The notes under the pieces are model-generated. The model searched no databases. It saw only the letters and a program-made list of their open reading frames with translations, and had not been told where the DNA came from. Both the position numbers and the translations under genes were made by a program. From assembly GCA_030949705.1 (NCBI GenBank), contig JAUZSF010000022.1, forward strand, positions 179,142 to 243,141: a DNA stretch of 64,000 nt, given 5' to 3'. The stretch comes from Robiginitomaculum sp. (lineage in GTDB: Bacteria; Pseudomonadota; Alphaproteobacteria; Caulobacterales; Maricaulaceae). This document shows, piece by piece, positions 8,328-19,215 of the stretch (positions are counted from its first letter, which is position 1; the number at the start of each line of letters is the position of its first letter).

Positions 8328-11300
8328 TGACTGTGCTGGTTCTGTAACCGGTTGTGCCGTGGACTCTGGCTCTGGGACTGGCGCTGGTACTTTTTGACCG
8401 ACCGTTTGTTCTGATTTTGGTTCTGGAGCTTGTCTTGGTTCAACATTGACTTTGCCGCCTTCAAAAATGCGCCGCAAAACCCCGGGGGTTAGTGCCGACA
8501 GGGGGTTCACAAAGACCTGCAAGGCCTCAAATGGCCCCTTCACCTGATAGGAAAGCCCAAACAACCCTTCGCCCTTGCGCGACACCAGAACCCCACCCAG
8601 AACGGGGATATTGCCCAATGCGGAATTCAAAGAATAGGCCGGGGCCAGCGCGCCGCTAAGATCCATGGATTTTTCTGCCATGTTGATAGTACCGGTAACG
8701 GTCACTCCCAGCGCCGGCCCCGTGGCCCGCGCTTCGCCAATATAGATTTTGCCTTCGTCAAATTCCAATGGTGCAATCAGGGTTTTAAAGCCAATGCCTT
8801 CACCGCTCATGGTGTTGGCGATCCCGGTAAGAGAGCCCAAAGACAGCATGCGTGCCATTACCGGCACATTACGCAATTTGAAATCACTCATACTCAGGTC
8901 CAGTCGCGTATGCGTATCTTTGCCATCGCCCAGCGTGCCATTGATTTGTATCACGCCACCATGGACACTGCTGGCCCCGAAAAGGGCCTGAATAACCAAG
9001 CCCGCATCATCGGATTGGCCTGAAACCTGTCGCATACCCGTATCATCTGGCCGGATGGAAAAGCTTGCTTTGCCATGTGGCGTAGACGCTCTGAAAATCA
9101 GAGTTTCAATATCCTGATCGCTTCTTTTAAAATCCAGCACACCATCAACCAGCGTCATATCGTCCGAAACCATGGCCTGATCAAAAGTAACATTGGCATC
9201 CAGCGCAAAGCCAAAATCATTGTTGCCCCCCTGGGTCAGGCCGCGCACAAAACCACGGGCATCCAGCTCTTTGGCATGCCCCTTCAGTAAAAATGCCCCA
9301 TCGTCGCTGCGATTTATATCCGCAGAAAAGTCAAACAGGCCCGCCATTTTTGCCTTGGCAATATGAGCACTCTGCACCCCGCCTTTAGCCGCGATTGAAA
9401 GATCACCGGCCAGTAAAAAACCCTCTGTGCTGGCCTCAAAGTCCTCAATTTCATAGCCCCCATCCGCGCGGCGGGTGAGCAGCAATTCTGCTTTGCCTGG
9501 TTGACCAGTTGGTTTTTCCCATTCTTCGCCAGGGGACATAAGCCGCGCCTGGGTCAGGTCTGCCTGCAAGCGCGCCCTGACGATTTTTTTGCCCTCTCCC
9601 TCGGTGGTCACATGGATACCCATGGGGCCATCCACAAACAAGCGGGTGGGAATACCCAGATCATCAAACACCTGTTCATTGGTCACCACATCGATTTCCA
9701 GACGGGTGCGGGGCTCGTCTTTTGGAAAGAATTTTTCCTGCCAGATAAAATGCCCCGGCACCGAGCCCAACTTGCCATCGCCCTCTACCCGCATACCGTC
9801 GGGGCTGGCCGTAAACTTTGCACTCACCCCGGCGAGGTCTTGCCCGGCAATCAGGCCGACAACACGAATATCCTTAAAATCCCCAGAGGCGGCAAAGCCT
9901 ATTTTACGCGGGGCAACCTGCACCCGCATTGGCCGGGCGATAGTAAATTCCATCTCCCCCTGCCCGGTAATGGCATCAGTGGACAGCCCGTATTTGCTGA
10001 TAAAACCCAGTGGCGGTTCATCCAGCAACTTCACCACATCCCCCAGCGGTCCGGTAGCACGGCCACCAAAACGGGCCGTTACACCTTTGGGGCTAAGCCT
10101 GGGAATCTCAACAAAGCCATCTTTTAAGATCAGCCCCCGCAATTGGGCGCGGTTCATCCGCAAATCGAACCGATTACCTTGCAACAGGCCCGTACCCTCG
10201 CCAGCACGCAAAGGCGTCATGGCATTGACAAAATGCGCATCGGCCTCGTCAAACGCAAAAGAAAGCGACAACATATCATTGTCCAGATGGTGGGCCCCGA
10301 TAGCCCGTTGCGGCAAACGCACATCCAGCACCAGATCATGCAAACGCCCCGAGAGGACATTACGGTGGATCCAGTCTCGCCCGCCTTTGGCAAAATTGAC
10401 GGGCCAAAGCGATAAAATCTGTGCCGGGGTGATTTGCCCATCGCTGCGTGCTTTCAGGGTAAAGAGTGGTGCGTCCGTATCCAGTGTCGTATCTGGCAGG
10501 GTCAAGGCCCCGGCGCCCTGAAGCGACAAATCATAAAGACCAATGCCCAAATGCTTGAACTCGGCTTTTTTTTCACCCGGCAGATAATGGCCATCCATCC
10601 ACAGACGATTGACCTGCAAAGCCCCGTCAAAAACATTATCCGGCTCAATGGCTATGTTTTCAAATGACAGATCAAAGCCGATTTTCTTGCCCACCACCAG
10701 CCGCGCCGGATCCAGACCGGAAATATGCCCCTTTAAGGTGCCACTAACGAGTTTGGAATGAATTTCGGCCAATTCTATGCTGACCGCACCATCTATTGGA
10801 TCAAACGCAAAAACAATCTCGGCGCTCTCAATGGGGGTAACACTTTCCCCTTTGCGGTAAACCCCTTGGGTAAAGCGCAGATGACCATCGGCAGAACGCA
10901 AAAGCCCCTCTTCGGTGGTGGCAAACGAGATTTGTGCATTTAAAGGCGCATCCACACCCCCCAGCCATTGCCACCCACCTTTGGATAGCGGCAATAAGGT
11001 GGCCGGCACCGCATTGTTCAGGCTCAGCTCTGCATTCATGCGAGAAAAATCACTACGTGATGAGGCGTTGATAGAAATGTGTGTGGTGCCAGAGGGGCTT
11101 TCTATATTGCCAAAGGCGCTGGCAACAATCTGGTTGCCATTACGCACAAAGCGCAAATTAGCATGGGGGGCGGTCCAGTTCACCCCGGAACGCTCATCAA
11201 CAAAATGCAGGCTGGCATCGCGCATGGCCAGAACCCGCAAGCGCTTCAAGACATCTGGCAAGGAGGCGCGGCTGTTATTCTTGTTAGCATTCTCTCTGGC

Positions 11301-11837
11301 TTGTTTGGCGGGAGTGGCAAACACCACCTGATCTGGCTGACCCAGCCCGGCCCCGATGCGGCCATCTTCTTTGCGAACAATGGAAAATTCACCGCCAATG
11401 GCAATAATTCGTTGCAATATGGCCTTGCCCTGCAACAGGCCCAAGGCCGACAGACCAACATCAAATTGCGGCACCTGCACCAATACCCGGCCAGCATTGT
11501 CCACCACCCGCACTTCGCGGGCAGCAATGACGATGGCGCGTTCCTTGGGTGACCAGATCGCCTGCAAGGCACCGATATGAGCTTCACCGCCTTCAAAAAC
11601 CTGCACCAGAGACCGTTCGGCATCTTTGCGCAAAAACTCCAGCGACACCGGCCCCTGGGCAAGCCGCCAGGCTACACCGCCGCTGACGGCCATGGCCAGC
11701 GCCAGCAGGAGAGCCACCACCTCCAGCCCATGCATCAACGTCGCCCGCCAGATGCGCTGGTTCTGATCATCCGCAGGTGTTGCTTTACCGGCTTGCTGAG
11801 ATTGTTGGGATGGTTCGGTCACAAAACTCTTGTCCAA
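8313..11837 (-). CDS. AsmA-like/YhdP-type envelope protein (DUF3971)
   Basis: 1,174-residue protein with one N-terminal transmembrane helix (about residues 35-58) after a short cytoplasmic tail, followed by a long repetitive beta-rich periplasmic region. The C-terminus has the AsmA-type segment ([19 protein letters not shown]... [10 protein letters not shown]... GLSYQVKG), then a low-complexity Pro/Glu tail of about 45 residues. The family is thought to form bridge-like lipid conduits between inner and outer membranes (YhdP/TamB/AsmA group). The frame is uninterrupted despite its length. The exact lipid substrate is not inferable. Confidence 0.85.
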   Translation of the reverse strand: MDKSFVTEPSQQSQQAGKATPADDQNQRIWRATLMHGLEVVALLLALAMAVSGGVAWRLAQGPVSLEFLRKDAERSLVQVFEGGEAHIGALQAIWSPKERAIVIAAREVRVVDNAGRVLVQVPQFDVGLSALGLLQGKAILQRIIAIGGEFSIVRKEDGRIGAGLGQPDQVVFATPAKQARENANKNNSRASLPDVLKRLRVLAMRDASLHFVDERSGVNWTAPHANLRFVRNGNQIVASAFGNIESPSGTTHISINASSRSDFSRMNAELSLNNAVPATLLPLSKGGWQWLGGVDAPLNAQISFATTEEGLLRSADGHLRFTQGVYRKGESVTPIESAEIVFAFDPIDGAVSIELAEIHSKLVSGTLKGHISGLDPARLVVGKKIGFDLSFENIAIEPDNVFDGALQVNRLWMDGHYLPGEKKAEFKHLGIGLYDLSLQGAGALTLPDTTLDTDAPLFTLKARSDGQITPAQILSLWPVNFAKGGRDWIHRNVLSGRLHDLVLDVRLPQRAIGAHHLDNDMLSLSFAFDEADAHFVNAMTPLRAGEGTGLLQGNRFDLRMNRAQLRGLILKDGFVEIPRLSPKGVTARFGGRATGPLGDVVKLLDEPPLGFISKYGLSTDAITGQGEMEFTIARPMRVQVAPRKIGFAASGDFKDIRVVGLIAGQDLAGVSAKFTASPDGMRVEGDGKLGSVPGHFIWQEKFFPKDEPRTRLEIDVVTNEQVFDDLGIPTRLFVDGPMGIHVTTEGEGKKIVRARLQADLTQARLMSPGEEWEKPTGQPGKAELLLTRRADGGYEIEDFEASTEGFLLAGDLSIAAKGGVQSAHIAKAKMAGLFDFSADINRSDDGAFLLKGHAKELDARGFVRGLTQGGNNDFGFALDANVTFDQAMVSDDMTLVDGVLDFKRSDQDIETLIFRASTPHGKASFSIRPDDTGMRQVSGQSDDAGLVIQALFGASSVHGGVIQINGTLGDGKDTHTRLDLSMSDFKLRNVPVMARMLSLGSLTGIANTMSGEGIGFKTLIAPLEFDEGKIYIGEARATGPALGVTVTGTINMAEKSMDLSGALAPAYSLNSALGNIPVLGGVLVSRKGEGLFGLSYQVKGPFEALQVFVNPLSALTPGVLRRIFEGGKVNVEPRQAPEPKSEQTVGQKVPAPVPEPESTAQPVTEPAQSSDGG

Positions 11838-11899
11838 TGGCCCGGTTTGGGCATTATCATCATCACACTATGCACACTTTTGCTTTATGAGGAGTTATG

Positions 11900-12376
11900 A
11901 TGAGTGCAATCCCCACAGAGGGCAGCGCAGCCCCGGATTTTACCCTGCCACGCGACGGTGGCGGCACCATATCTCTTAAAGATTTTCGTGGCAAAATACT
12001 GGTTCTCTATTTCTATCCAAAAGACGACACATCTGGCTGTACGACCGAGGCCATCGGCTTTTCAGAAAAAATTGAAGACTTTGCTGAGGCCGGTGCCACC
12101 ATCGTTGGTGTCTCCAAAGACAGCGCCCAAAAACATGACAAATTCAAGGCCAAACATGCGTTGAAAGTGATATTGGCTGCGGATGAAGAGCTGGAAGCCA
12201 TCAAAGCCTATGGGGTTTGGGTGGAAAAGAGCATGTATGGCCGAAAATATATGGGGATCGAGCGGGCAACCTTCCTGATTGATGCTGAGGGCAAAATTGC
12301 CAAAATCTGGCGCAAAGTGCGGGTCAAAGGCCATGTGGATGCGGTCTTGGCCGAAGTGAAATCTCTTGGAAAATAA
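11900..12376 (+). CDS. bcp: thiol peroxidase, Bcp-type peroxiredoxin
   Basis: About 158-residue atypical 2-Cys/1-Cys peroxiredoxin reducing H2O2 and organic hydroperoxides, normally recycled by thioredoxin. The peroxidatic Cys is in YPKDDTSGCTTEAIGF; the resolving Cys four to five residues later, found in many Bcp proteins, is not present in this stretch. Two ATGs lie in tandem (11897 and 11900); GAGGAG at 11888-11893 gives better spacing to the second. The downstream DUF455 gene overlaps its 3' end by 11 bases. Confidence 0.93.
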   Translation: MSAIPTEGSAAPDFTLPRDGGGTISLKDFRGKILVLYFYPKDDTSGCTTEAIGFSEKIEDFAEAGATIVGVSKDSAQKHDKFKAKHALKVILAADEELEAIKAYGVWVEKSMYGRKYMGIERATFLIDAEGKIAKIWRKVRVKGHVDAVLAEVKSLGK

Positions 12377-13184
12377 TCTGCTTGGCCGGGTAATCGCCCT
12401 GTTGCGTCAGGCGGATCCGGACCGAAAAGCAGAGCATACGCGCCAGCTCGCACACGATTGGCAAAGCGACAAGCTGGCCCTGCCCTTGGCGCAGAGCACA
12501 TTTACACCGCCTGACCAGCCGGGCCGACCAGACACGCTGGAACAGGTGACCCCCGGGGCAGTTCCAAAACGGCGAATAGGCACGCCAGAGGGGCGTGTCG
12601 CGCTGTTGCATGCCATTGCCCATATTGAACTGAACGCCATTGACCTGGCGCTGGATATGCTGGCCCGCTTTACTTTTGATCCGATATTGTCTGATACAGA
12701 ACGTTTGGACTTTGCAACCGACTGGCTAAACATTGCCGGTGAAGAAGCAAAGCATTTCGCCCTGATCAACAACCGCCTGCACGAATTGGATAGCGCCTAT
12801 GGCGATCTGCCCGTGCATCAGGGGTTGTGGGAGGCCGCCAGCAAAACCCGCCACGATCTGGCAGCGCGCCTGGCCATTGCCCCCATGTTGCTGGAAGCGC
12901 GGGGTCTGGATGTCACCCCGTCCATGATCGAAAAACTCATCGGCGCCGGCGATACCCAAAGCGCCCAGGTGCTGAACATAATTTACGAGGAAGAAATCGG
13001 CCACGTCGCCAAAGGGGTGCACTGGTTCAAAAGCGTATGCGCGGCACGCCATGAGGAACCACAATCTCTCTTCAGGACCCTGGTCCAGGAACACTTTCCC
13101 GCCGGACTGCGCGCGCCCTTTAACCATAGCGCCCGTGAAATGGCCGGCCTAACCCGGGAATATTACCAAACCCCACTCGCCTGA
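12366..13184 (+). CDS. ferritin-like DUF455 family protein
   Basis: 272-residue all-helical protein of the DUF455/ferritin-like superfamily. Metal-ligand-type residues recur: HIELNAIDLALD, NIAGEEAKHF and IYEEEIGHVAKGVHWF (ExxH pattern), consistent with a dinuclear metal centre. Physiological role is unknown; relatives include the MiaE-like tRNA hydroxylases. It starts at TTG overlapping the end of bcp by 11 bases, so translation is probably coupled and the two genes form an operon. Confidence 0.85.
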   Translation: MENNLLGRVIALLRQADPDRKAEHTRQLAHDWQSDKLALPLAQSTFTPPDQPGRPDTLEQVTPGAVPKRRIGTPEGRVALLHAIAHIELNAIDLALDMLARFTFDPILSDTERLDFATDWLNIAGEEAKHFALINNRLHELDSAYGDLPVHQGLWEAASKTRHDLAARLAIAPMLLEARGLDVTPSMIEKLIGAGDTQSAQVLNIIYEEEIGHVAKGVHWFKSVCAARHEEPQSLFRTLVQEHFPAGLRAPFNHSAREMAGLTREYYQTPLA

Positions 13185-13332
13185 GAGGGGAAAATCCCAA
13201 TTTTTTCGCCAAAATGAAACAGGAAATTCAGCAATAGCTGGTTGTTAATGTTTTTAGTGTTGAAATCATGATGGTAATCCGCTTTTATCCCAGTTGAACG
13301 CAGGTGTTTACAAAAACAATCAGGGGGATCGG

Positions 13333-14568
13333 ATGATCGCACGCGTCCTGGAAAGGGCACGGGAAGTTCTTGAGCACATTTTTCCTGAGCGGCAGATTTA
13401 TCACCGCAGCCATGGAGAAGTGCGTTATCTCTCTTTGAGCACCCGCACACAGATCATTGCTTCTGGTACTGCCATTATCGTGGTGCTCTGGTTTGGTTAC
13501 GCCACGGCCAGCGTGTTTCTGAGTGGCCACCTCCTCTCCTCCCAATCGCGCCAGGCCTTTGCCAGCCGCATGCACTTTCAAAGGCTGGTTGCCGAGGCCC
13601 GCGCCAAGGAGGCCTCGACCCAGGCCCTTCTGGATAATCGGACAGCGGCCTTTACCACGGCGGCCAACGATATAGAGCGTCGGCTGGACACCCTGAAACT
13701 GTTATTGGACCAGAGCGATAATTCCGCACTGGATACGCTGCTACCAGGGCCAAATGGTGTCAGCAAGCTGGTCATGAATGCAGCTATTGAAGACCAGACT
13801 CCTCGACAATCCCGCACTCTTTCAGAGGCAAAACAGGCGAAGCTGAAATCCACGGATGATCCGATCGAACGCCTGGCTTTGCTACGCGAAAAAGAAAGCC
13901 AGATTTTACGCACCGCCGAAGAACGTGCGGAAAACCGTATTGAGGGTATGCAGGCCGTATTATCCATGACCGGCCTTAACCTTGATGACATCCTCTCCCA
14001 GAATAACAGCAAAATTGGCGGGCCGCTGATTGCGCTGAATGAAAGCCAGTTGTTTGGCGAGGCCCTGTCTCTGGACGAGGATTTCACCCGCCGGGTAGCC
14101 CGTTTGACCGGCCGCATGGCCCAGGCAGAGCAATTGGAGGGCATGCTTCGGGATGTACCTCTGCGTGAACCGCTGTGGGTTGAACACAGAAAAACCAGTG
14201 GCTTTGGCACCCGTGTGGACCCCATTACCCATCGCGCCGCCCACCATTCAGGCCAGGATTTTGGGGCTTTCAGACTGGCCCCCATCCGGGCAACCGCCGA
14301 TGGCACGGTGGTGTATGCCGGTTGGCGTTCCGGCTATGGCCGTCTGGTTGAAATTGATCATGGTTTTGGTTTTAAAACCCGCTATGGGCATATGGCTAAA
14401 ATCAAGGTAAAGCGCGGTCAAAAGGTAAAATTTGGCCAACAAATCGGGGCTATGGGATCAAGCGGACGCAGTACAGGCGTTCACTTGCACTATGAAGTGT
14501 GGTTCAAAGGGAAACCATATGATCCACAGAAGTTTTTGAAAGCTGGTATTTATGTTCAACAAGGGTAA
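13333..14568 (+). CDS. M23-family metallopeptidase with membrane anchor
   Basis: About 411-residue inner-membrane-anchored peptidoglycan endopeptidase-like protein. It has a cytoplasmic N-terminus, one transmembrane helix (about residues 41-62), a charged helical/coiled-coil region, and a C-terminal M23 (LytM) domain. The zinc motifs are intact: HHSGQDFG (HxxxD), YGHM and HLHYEVW (HxH). The start at 13333 is preceded by GGGGGAT; an upstream in-frame start lacks a ribosome site. Its 3' end overlaps the bactofilin gene by 17 bases, the classical M23-bactofilin pair in which the bactofilin scaffold positions the cell-wall hydrolase. Confidence 0.95.
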   Translation: MIARVLERAREVLEHIFPERQIYHRSHGEVRYLSLSTRTQIIASGTAIIVVLWFGYATASVFLSGHLLSSQSRQAFASRMHFQRLVAEARAKEASTQALLDNRTAAFTTAANDIERRLDTLKLLLDQSDNSALDTLLPGPNGVSKLVMNAAIEDQTPRQSRTLSEAKQAKLKSTDDPIERLALLREKESQILRTAEERAENRIEGMQAVLSMTGLNLDDILSQNNSKIGGPLIALNESQLFGEALSLDEDFTRRVARLTGRMAQAEQLEGMLRDVPLREPLWVEHRKTSGFGTRVDPITHRAAHHSGQDFGAFRLAPIRATADGTVVYAGWRSGYGRLVEIDHGFGFKTRYGHMAKIKVKRGQKVKFGQQIGAMGSSGRSTGVHLHYEVWFKGKPYDPQKFLKAGIYVQQG

Positions 14569-15073
14569 TGATTCCAACCGCAAAGGGGCAGCGCCTGCCT
14601 CCAACCCCATCGGTGCGAGTAAACATATGACACGTAATTCCACTCCCTCAATCCTTAGCGCCGATCTGGCGATTACGGGTTCCCTGAAAACACAGGGCGA
14701 GATTCAACTGGACGGCAGTGTAGAAGGCGATATTCGCGCCAAAGCCGTGACCATTGGTGAAAAAGCCGTGGTTAAGGGCGAAATACACGCCGAACAGATA
14801 ACGGTTCGCGGCAAGGTCACCGGCAAGCTTCGCGCCCGGCAAATCCAGCTGGCCGCCACCGCCCACGTCGAAGGCGATATTGTCCATTCAACCCTGTCCA
14901 TGGAAAATGGCGCGTATTTCGAAGGCCAGTGCCACCATGACAATGACCCTTTGGGAGCGCGTAAAGCACAGGCACAAAGCGCGCCGCCACCGGCCGCACA
15001 ACAAGGCGGCGCCAAACCAGTGGCCGCCAATACCGTCCGCCCTGATGCACCGGCGGATCCGAAAAAAAGCTGA
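14552..15073 (+). CDS. bactofilin (polymer-forming cytoskeletal protein)
   Basis: 173 residues. The central DUF583/bactofilin beta-helix (about residues 33-130) contains regular six-residue rungs (ITGSLKTQGEIQLDGSVEGDIRAKAV...), flanked by a disordered N-terminus and a Pro/Ala-rich C-terminus. Bactofilins polymerise without nucleotide and act as membrane-associated scaffolds for cell-wall enzymes. It overlaps the M23 gene in the same operon and is followed by a strong terminator. Confidence 0.95.
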   Translation: MFNKGNDSNRKGAAPASNPIGASKHMTRNSTPSILSADLAITGSLKTQGEIQLDGSVEGDIRAKAVTIGEKAVVKGEIHAEQITVRGKVTGKLRARQIQLAATAHVEGDIVHSTLSMENGAYFEGQCHHDNDPLGARKAQAQSAPPPAAQQGGAKPVAANTVRPDAPADPKKS

Positions 15074-15085
15074 ACATGATTGCAA

Positions 15086-15113
15086 CCCCGGCCTTAAAAA
15101 GCCGGGGTTTTTT
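15086..15113 (+). terminator. rho-independent terminator after bactofilin
   Basis: Perfect 7-bp stem CCCCGGC / GCCGGGG around an eight-base loop (CTTAAAAA), followed by TTTTTT. The flanking AA/TT pairs extend the stem. It ends the plus-strand operon; the pccA gene converges on it 6 bases further on. Confidence 0.93.
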
Positions 15114-15119
15114 CATGGT

Positions 15120-17105
15120 TTATGCAAAACTGACCAGCACTTCATCAGCCGCTACATTATCATCGGCGGCCACATGAATGGTGTCGATCACACCATCGCG
15201 CTCGGCGCGAATAATGTTTTCCATTTTCATGGCTTCGACCACCAGAACCGGTTCGCCGGCCTTGACTTCCTGACCGGGTTTCACTTCGACCAGCACCACC
15301 CGGCCCGGCATCGGGCTGAGGATATGCTGGCCCGTATCAGCGCTTTGTTTTTCCGGCAACAGCGCATGTAACTCGGCAATACGAGGCGGGCTGACAATGG
15401 CCTGTACCTGGCTTCCGCGATACCGCAACAGCACCCCTTCGGTTTCGTTTTCCAACGTCAAGGCAAACGGTGTTCCATCCAATGTGCCTTCAAATACGTG
15501 TTGCGTCGGGTTCCAGGGGCTTTGCAAATCATGCCATTTTCCATCCAGCATAATTTCTGCCCCGCCCTCGTGCAAGCGGACCTTTACCGGATAGGCCTGG
15601 CGATCCAGCATTACCACCCAGTCCAGCGGCATTGGCTTTGGCGGGGTCATCCGGCCACTGATTTGCGAGGCCCGGGCGCGCAAGATCAGCCGCATATAAA
15701 CCGCGGCGGCACACAACAAACGTCGCGCCTCATCACCGGGGGTAATGCCATGAAATCCATCTGGAAATTCTTCGGCGATATAGGCGGTGTTGATCTTGCC
15801 AGACTGGAACCGGTCTTGGGCAATCACCGCACTTAAAAACGGGATATTGGATTGCACCCCGGCAACATCAAACTGATCCAAGGCGGCCTGCATGGCCTGC
15901 ACTGCGGCTTTTCTGTCCCGCCCATGGGTGATCAGCTTGGCCAGCATGGGATCATAAAAAATCGATACCTCGTCCCCGGCCCGCACCCCGGTATCCAGCC
16001 GCACGGCATCGCTCTGGCGGGGGGGGGTGAAAACCGGTTCAACCGGCCGATTGAGGGCAGAAAATTACGATACGGGTCTTCGGCATAGATACGGGTTTCT
16101 ACCGCCCAGCCATCAATGCCAATGTCCTTTTGCTTTAAGGAAAGCTTTTCGCCAGCGGCCACACGGATCATCTGTTCAACCAGGTCCACGCCGGTAATCA
16201 TTTCGCTGACCGGGTGTTCAACCTGAAGGCGCGTATTCATTTCCAGAAAGAAAAAATTGCGATCCTTGTCGACAATAAACTCGACCGTACCGGCGCTGTC
16301 ATAATCCACCGCGGCGGCCAGGGCGATGGCCTGTGCCCCCATGGCGGCGCGGGTTTTCTCATCCAGAAACGGCGATGGGGCTTCTTCAATCACCTTTTGA
16401 TTGCGTCGCTGGATCGAACATTCGCGCTCGTTTAAATGAATGCAATTACCATGCTTGTCGCCCAGCACCTGAATTTCGATATGGCGGGGTTCGGTGACAA
16501 AACGTTCGATAAAAATCCGCTCATCACCAAAGGCCGTTTTTGCTTCATTACGGGCCGAGGTGAACCCTTCGCGAGCCTCGTCTTCATCCCAGGCGATGCG
16601 CATCCCCTTTGCCACCGCCGCCGGCCGAAGCCTTGATCATTACCGGAAAGCCAACTTCCTTGGCGATTTTCACCGCCGTGTCCGGATCTTCGATCAACCC
16701 CATATGACCAGGTACCGTATTGACCCCGGCCTTGTCGGCAAATTTCTTGGAGGCAATCTTGTCGCCCATAATTTCGATAGCTTTGGTATTGGGGCCAATA
16801 AAGGCAATGCCTTCCTCTTCCAGACGTTTGGCAAAGGCCGCATTTTCAGACAAAAACCCGAACCCCGGATGCACGGCCTCGGCTCCGGTTTCCTTGGCGG
16901 CAGCAATGATTTTTTCCATATCCAGATAGCTTTGCGCCGCCGGAGCCGCGCCCAACAGCACCGCCTCATCAGCCATCTCGACGGCCAATGAATTGGCATC
17001 AGCCTCTGAATACACCGCCACACTGTTGATCGAGAGTTTTTTACACGCTCGGATAATCCGCACGGCAATTTCGCCCCGGTTCGCAATCAGAATTTTTGTA
17101 AACAT
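15120..17105 (-). pseudogene. pccA: propionyl/acetyl-CoA carboxylase alpha subunit, two frameshifts
   Basis: Biotin carboxylase plus biotin-carrier subunit that makes carboxybiotin and, with the beta subunit, converts propionyl-CoA to methylmalonyl-CoA. The reading falls into three frames. N-terminal part 16584-17105: [20 protein letters not shown]. Middle 15932-16615, the ATP-grasp core up to [11 protein letters not shown]-terminal part 15120-16004, starting near [16 protein letters not shown] and containing the biotin site VEAMKMEN. One base is extra in the C-run 16604-16607 ([16 protein letters not shown]), and a net shift lies in the G9 run 16019-16027. Both breaks are in homopolymers and the protein is otherwise fully conserved, so sequencing error is more likely than decay. 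Specificity (propionyl versus acetyl) is inferred from overall similarity only. Confidence 0.88.
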
Positions 17106-17217
17106 CAGCCCCGCCGACATATGAAATATTTATATCAGTCTTACCCTTGCGCAGGCCGGGCGGCAACCGGCTTGCCATGTTGGTAAAATATCAAGATCAG
17201 CAGGTTACACAGTAAAC

Positions 17218-18243
17218 ATGAAAGCAAATCATGTCCTTTTGGCTATGCTGGCGGTATTGATTGCCGCCAGTGTACCAGCGCAGGCCAAGGCACAGCACGC
17301 TGCCTTTCCCGCCAGACGCTGTGTAAACCTGGCCAATGCCCTGAATGCCCCCAAAGAGGGCGAATGGGGCTATGTGATTCGGGATGCAGACTTACAGCGC
17401 ATTGCCAGGGCCGGGTTTGACAGTGTGCGGGTACTGATCGCCTGGGACCAGCATGCCGGGGCCAAGCCCCCCTACACCATTGATCCTTCCTTCTTTGCCC
17501 GCATCGATGAGGTGATTGCGCAGGCGCAAGGCTATGGTCTTTCCATCATCCTGGACATGCACAATTATGAAGACCTGTATGCCAACCCCACTTCCCATGG
17601 CCCCCGGGCCATCGCCCTGTGGATGCAGATTGCCCGCCATTATGCCAAGGCGCCCCAGTCGGTAATATTTGAGCTGTTGAACGAGCCAAAAGATGCCCTG
17701 CAAGGCGAAGTATGGCAACGCCTGTCTGCACAGCTCTACCAAACCGTGCGCCACAGCAACCCGGATCGCTGGATCATTATGGGCGGCGATAACTGGAACA
17801 GTATTGACGGCCTGGCACGATTTTCGGCGCCCCCGGACCCGCAATTGGTACTGACTTTTCATTATTACGACCCTTATAAATTTACTCACCAGGGGGCAAG
17901 TTGGTTTGAAGGGGCACCGCCGGTGGGTCGCTCCTGGGGCAGCAAGGCCGAAAAACGGCATCTAAAGACCGAGTTCAGCCGCGCCGCTGCCCTTGGTCGC
18001 GCCAAAGGACATCAAATATGGCTGGGCGAATTTGGGGCCACCACGGCCACCCATATCGAAGATCGTGCGCGCTGGACCCGCGCCGTGCGCCGTGCCGCCG
18101 AGGCCGCGGGCATGGGCTGGTGCAGCTTTGATTTTGCCACTGAATTTGGGGTCTATTCGCCAAAGCGGCAAAACTGGATTTGGCCGTTGCGTCACGCACT
18201 GTTTGATCAGGCCGCGCTGGCCTTGCGCCGTTCACCGGATTAG
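17218..18243 (+). CDS. secreted glycoside hydrolase family 5 (cellulase-like)
   Basis: 341 residues with a signal peptide (cut near QAKA-QHA). The (beta/alpha)8 fold of GH5 is recognisable: GFDSVRVLIAW, IILDMHNYEDL, the acid/base FELLNEP (NEP), FHYYDPYKFTHQG and the nucleophile WLGEFGATT. It probably hydrolyses beta-1,4-glucans or a related polysaccharide; the exact substrate cannot be read. It is transcribed divergently from pccA and followed by a lipoprotein gene after 32 bases. Confidence 0.92.
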   Translation: MKANHVLLAMLAVLIAASVPAQAKAQHAAFPARRCVNLANALNAPKEGEWGYVIRDADLQRIARAGFDSVRVLIAWDQHAGAKPPYTIDPSFFARIDEVIAQAQGYGLSIILDMHNYEDLYANPTSHGPRAIALWMQIARHYAKAPQSVIFELLNEPKDALQGEVWQRLSAQLYQTVRHSNPDRWIIMGGDNWNSIDGLARFSAPPDPQLVLTFHYYDPYKFTHQGASWFEGAPPVGRSWGSKAEKRHLKTEFSRAAALGRAKGHQIWLGEFGATTATHIEDRARWTRAVRRAAEAAGMGWCSFDFATEFGVYSPKRQNWIWPLRHALFDQAALALRRSPD

Positions 18244-18275
18244 GATCATGGGGTTCTAACTCTAGGGAATTTGAT

Positions 18276-18737
18276 ATGCGCACTTTAGTCCTGATCGGGA
18301 TTGGTATATTGCTTGCCGCTTGCCAGCCTGCCCCGCAAACTGCCGATAACGAACTGATCACCCGGACCAGCCCCCATAGTGTTACCGAGACCATGGACCG
18401 GCTGGAAGCCGCCGTTATCACCAAAGGGGCCAAGGTCTTTGCCCGCATCAACCACACCGCCGGCGCGCAAAGCATTGGCGAAGTTCTGCCTGCCGAAGAA
18501 GTACTGATCTTTGGCAATCCCAAATTGGGCACCCCTTTAATGCAAATTGATCCGCGCATGGGATTGGATCTGCCGATAAAAATCCTGGTGTGGGATGATC
18601 ATGGGCAAACCAAAATTGTCTTTTTGAACCCGGCAAAATTGGGGGCCTGGTACGGCATCGAAGCCACCAATCCTGTATTAATCAAAATGCGCGGCGTTTT
18701 GGAAACCCTGGCCAAAGAGGCCAGTGCGGCAGACTGA
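18276..18737 (+). CDS. DUF302-family lipoprotein
   Basis: 153 residues. The signal peptide ends in a lipobox (GILLAAC), so it should be lipid-anchored. The rest matches the DUF302 domain: TMDRLEAAVITKGAKVFARINH, then FGNPKLGTPLMQIDPRMGLDLPIKILVW. The domain's function is unknown. It lies downstream of the GH5 gene on the same strand; its stop abuts the convergent potassium-channel gene. Confidence 0.87.
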   Translation: MRTLVLIGIGILLAACQPAPQTADNELITRTSPHSVTETMDRLEAAVITKGAKVFARINHTAGAQSIGEVLPAEEVLIFGNPKLGTPLMQIDPRMGLDLPIKILVWDDHGQTKIVFLNPAKLGAWYGIEATNPVLIKMRGVLETLAKEASAAD

Positions 18738-19199
18738 TCAGCGCCCCTCCTCGCCATCGCCACCTTCCAGCCATTTGTGTTCCAGCGCCCGCATATGCCC
18801 GGTCAGGCTGATCAGAAAGGCGGTCGACCAGCCCAGCAACAAGAACCCGTTGGCTGATTCAATGGCCGTTAACAACCGCCAGTGCGGCCCCACCACCAGA
18901 TCTCCAAACCCAACCGTGGTAAACACGCTGGTAGAAAAATAGAGGCAAGCCTCGAACGTATCGAACAACTCCAGCTCGTAATAGAGTGCCGCATAGGCCC
19001 AGACCTCGACGGTGTGGATGGCAAAAATACCCATCACCACCAGCATGATCACCGTGCTGGACCGCATCACACTGAACTTTGCCAATTCAGAAGCCTTGGA
19101 ATTGCGCATGATCCAAATCAAAAACGTCAACCCCATCAAATGGATAAGGGCAGTGAAGGCAACCATGATACTGGCCAGTATTAGGTTCTGCGCTAGCAT
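18738..19199 (-). CDS. two-TM-type potassium channel protein
   Basis: About 153 residues with three or four hydrophobic helices and a K+-channel pore loop (STSVFTTVGFGDLVVG; TVGFGD selectivity filter) near residue 95. It has the ion_trans_2-type arrangement without a cytoplasmic RCK domain. The ATG at 19199 fits GGAAGGG upstream better than the GTG at 19202. It follows the Tat-type amidase gene by 16 bases and probably shares its transcript. Confidence 0.88.
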   Translation of the reverse strand: MLAQNLILASIMVAFTALIHLMGLTFLIWIMRNSKASELAKFSVMRSSTVIMLVVMGIFAIHTVEVWAYAALYYELELFDTFEACLYFSTSVFTTVGFGDLVVGPHWRLLTAIESANGFLLLGWSTAFLISLTGHMRALEHKWLEGGDGEEGR

Positions 19200-19215
19200 C
19201 ACTGCCCTTCCATTT

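Noticed and set aside
13188..13206. Terminator after the DUF455 gene
   Set aside because: Stem of only four bases before the T-run; too weak to support.
15120..17105. True loss of propionyl-CoA carboxylase
   Set aside because: Both subunits retain all motifs and break only in homopolymers; miscalls are the simpler explanation.
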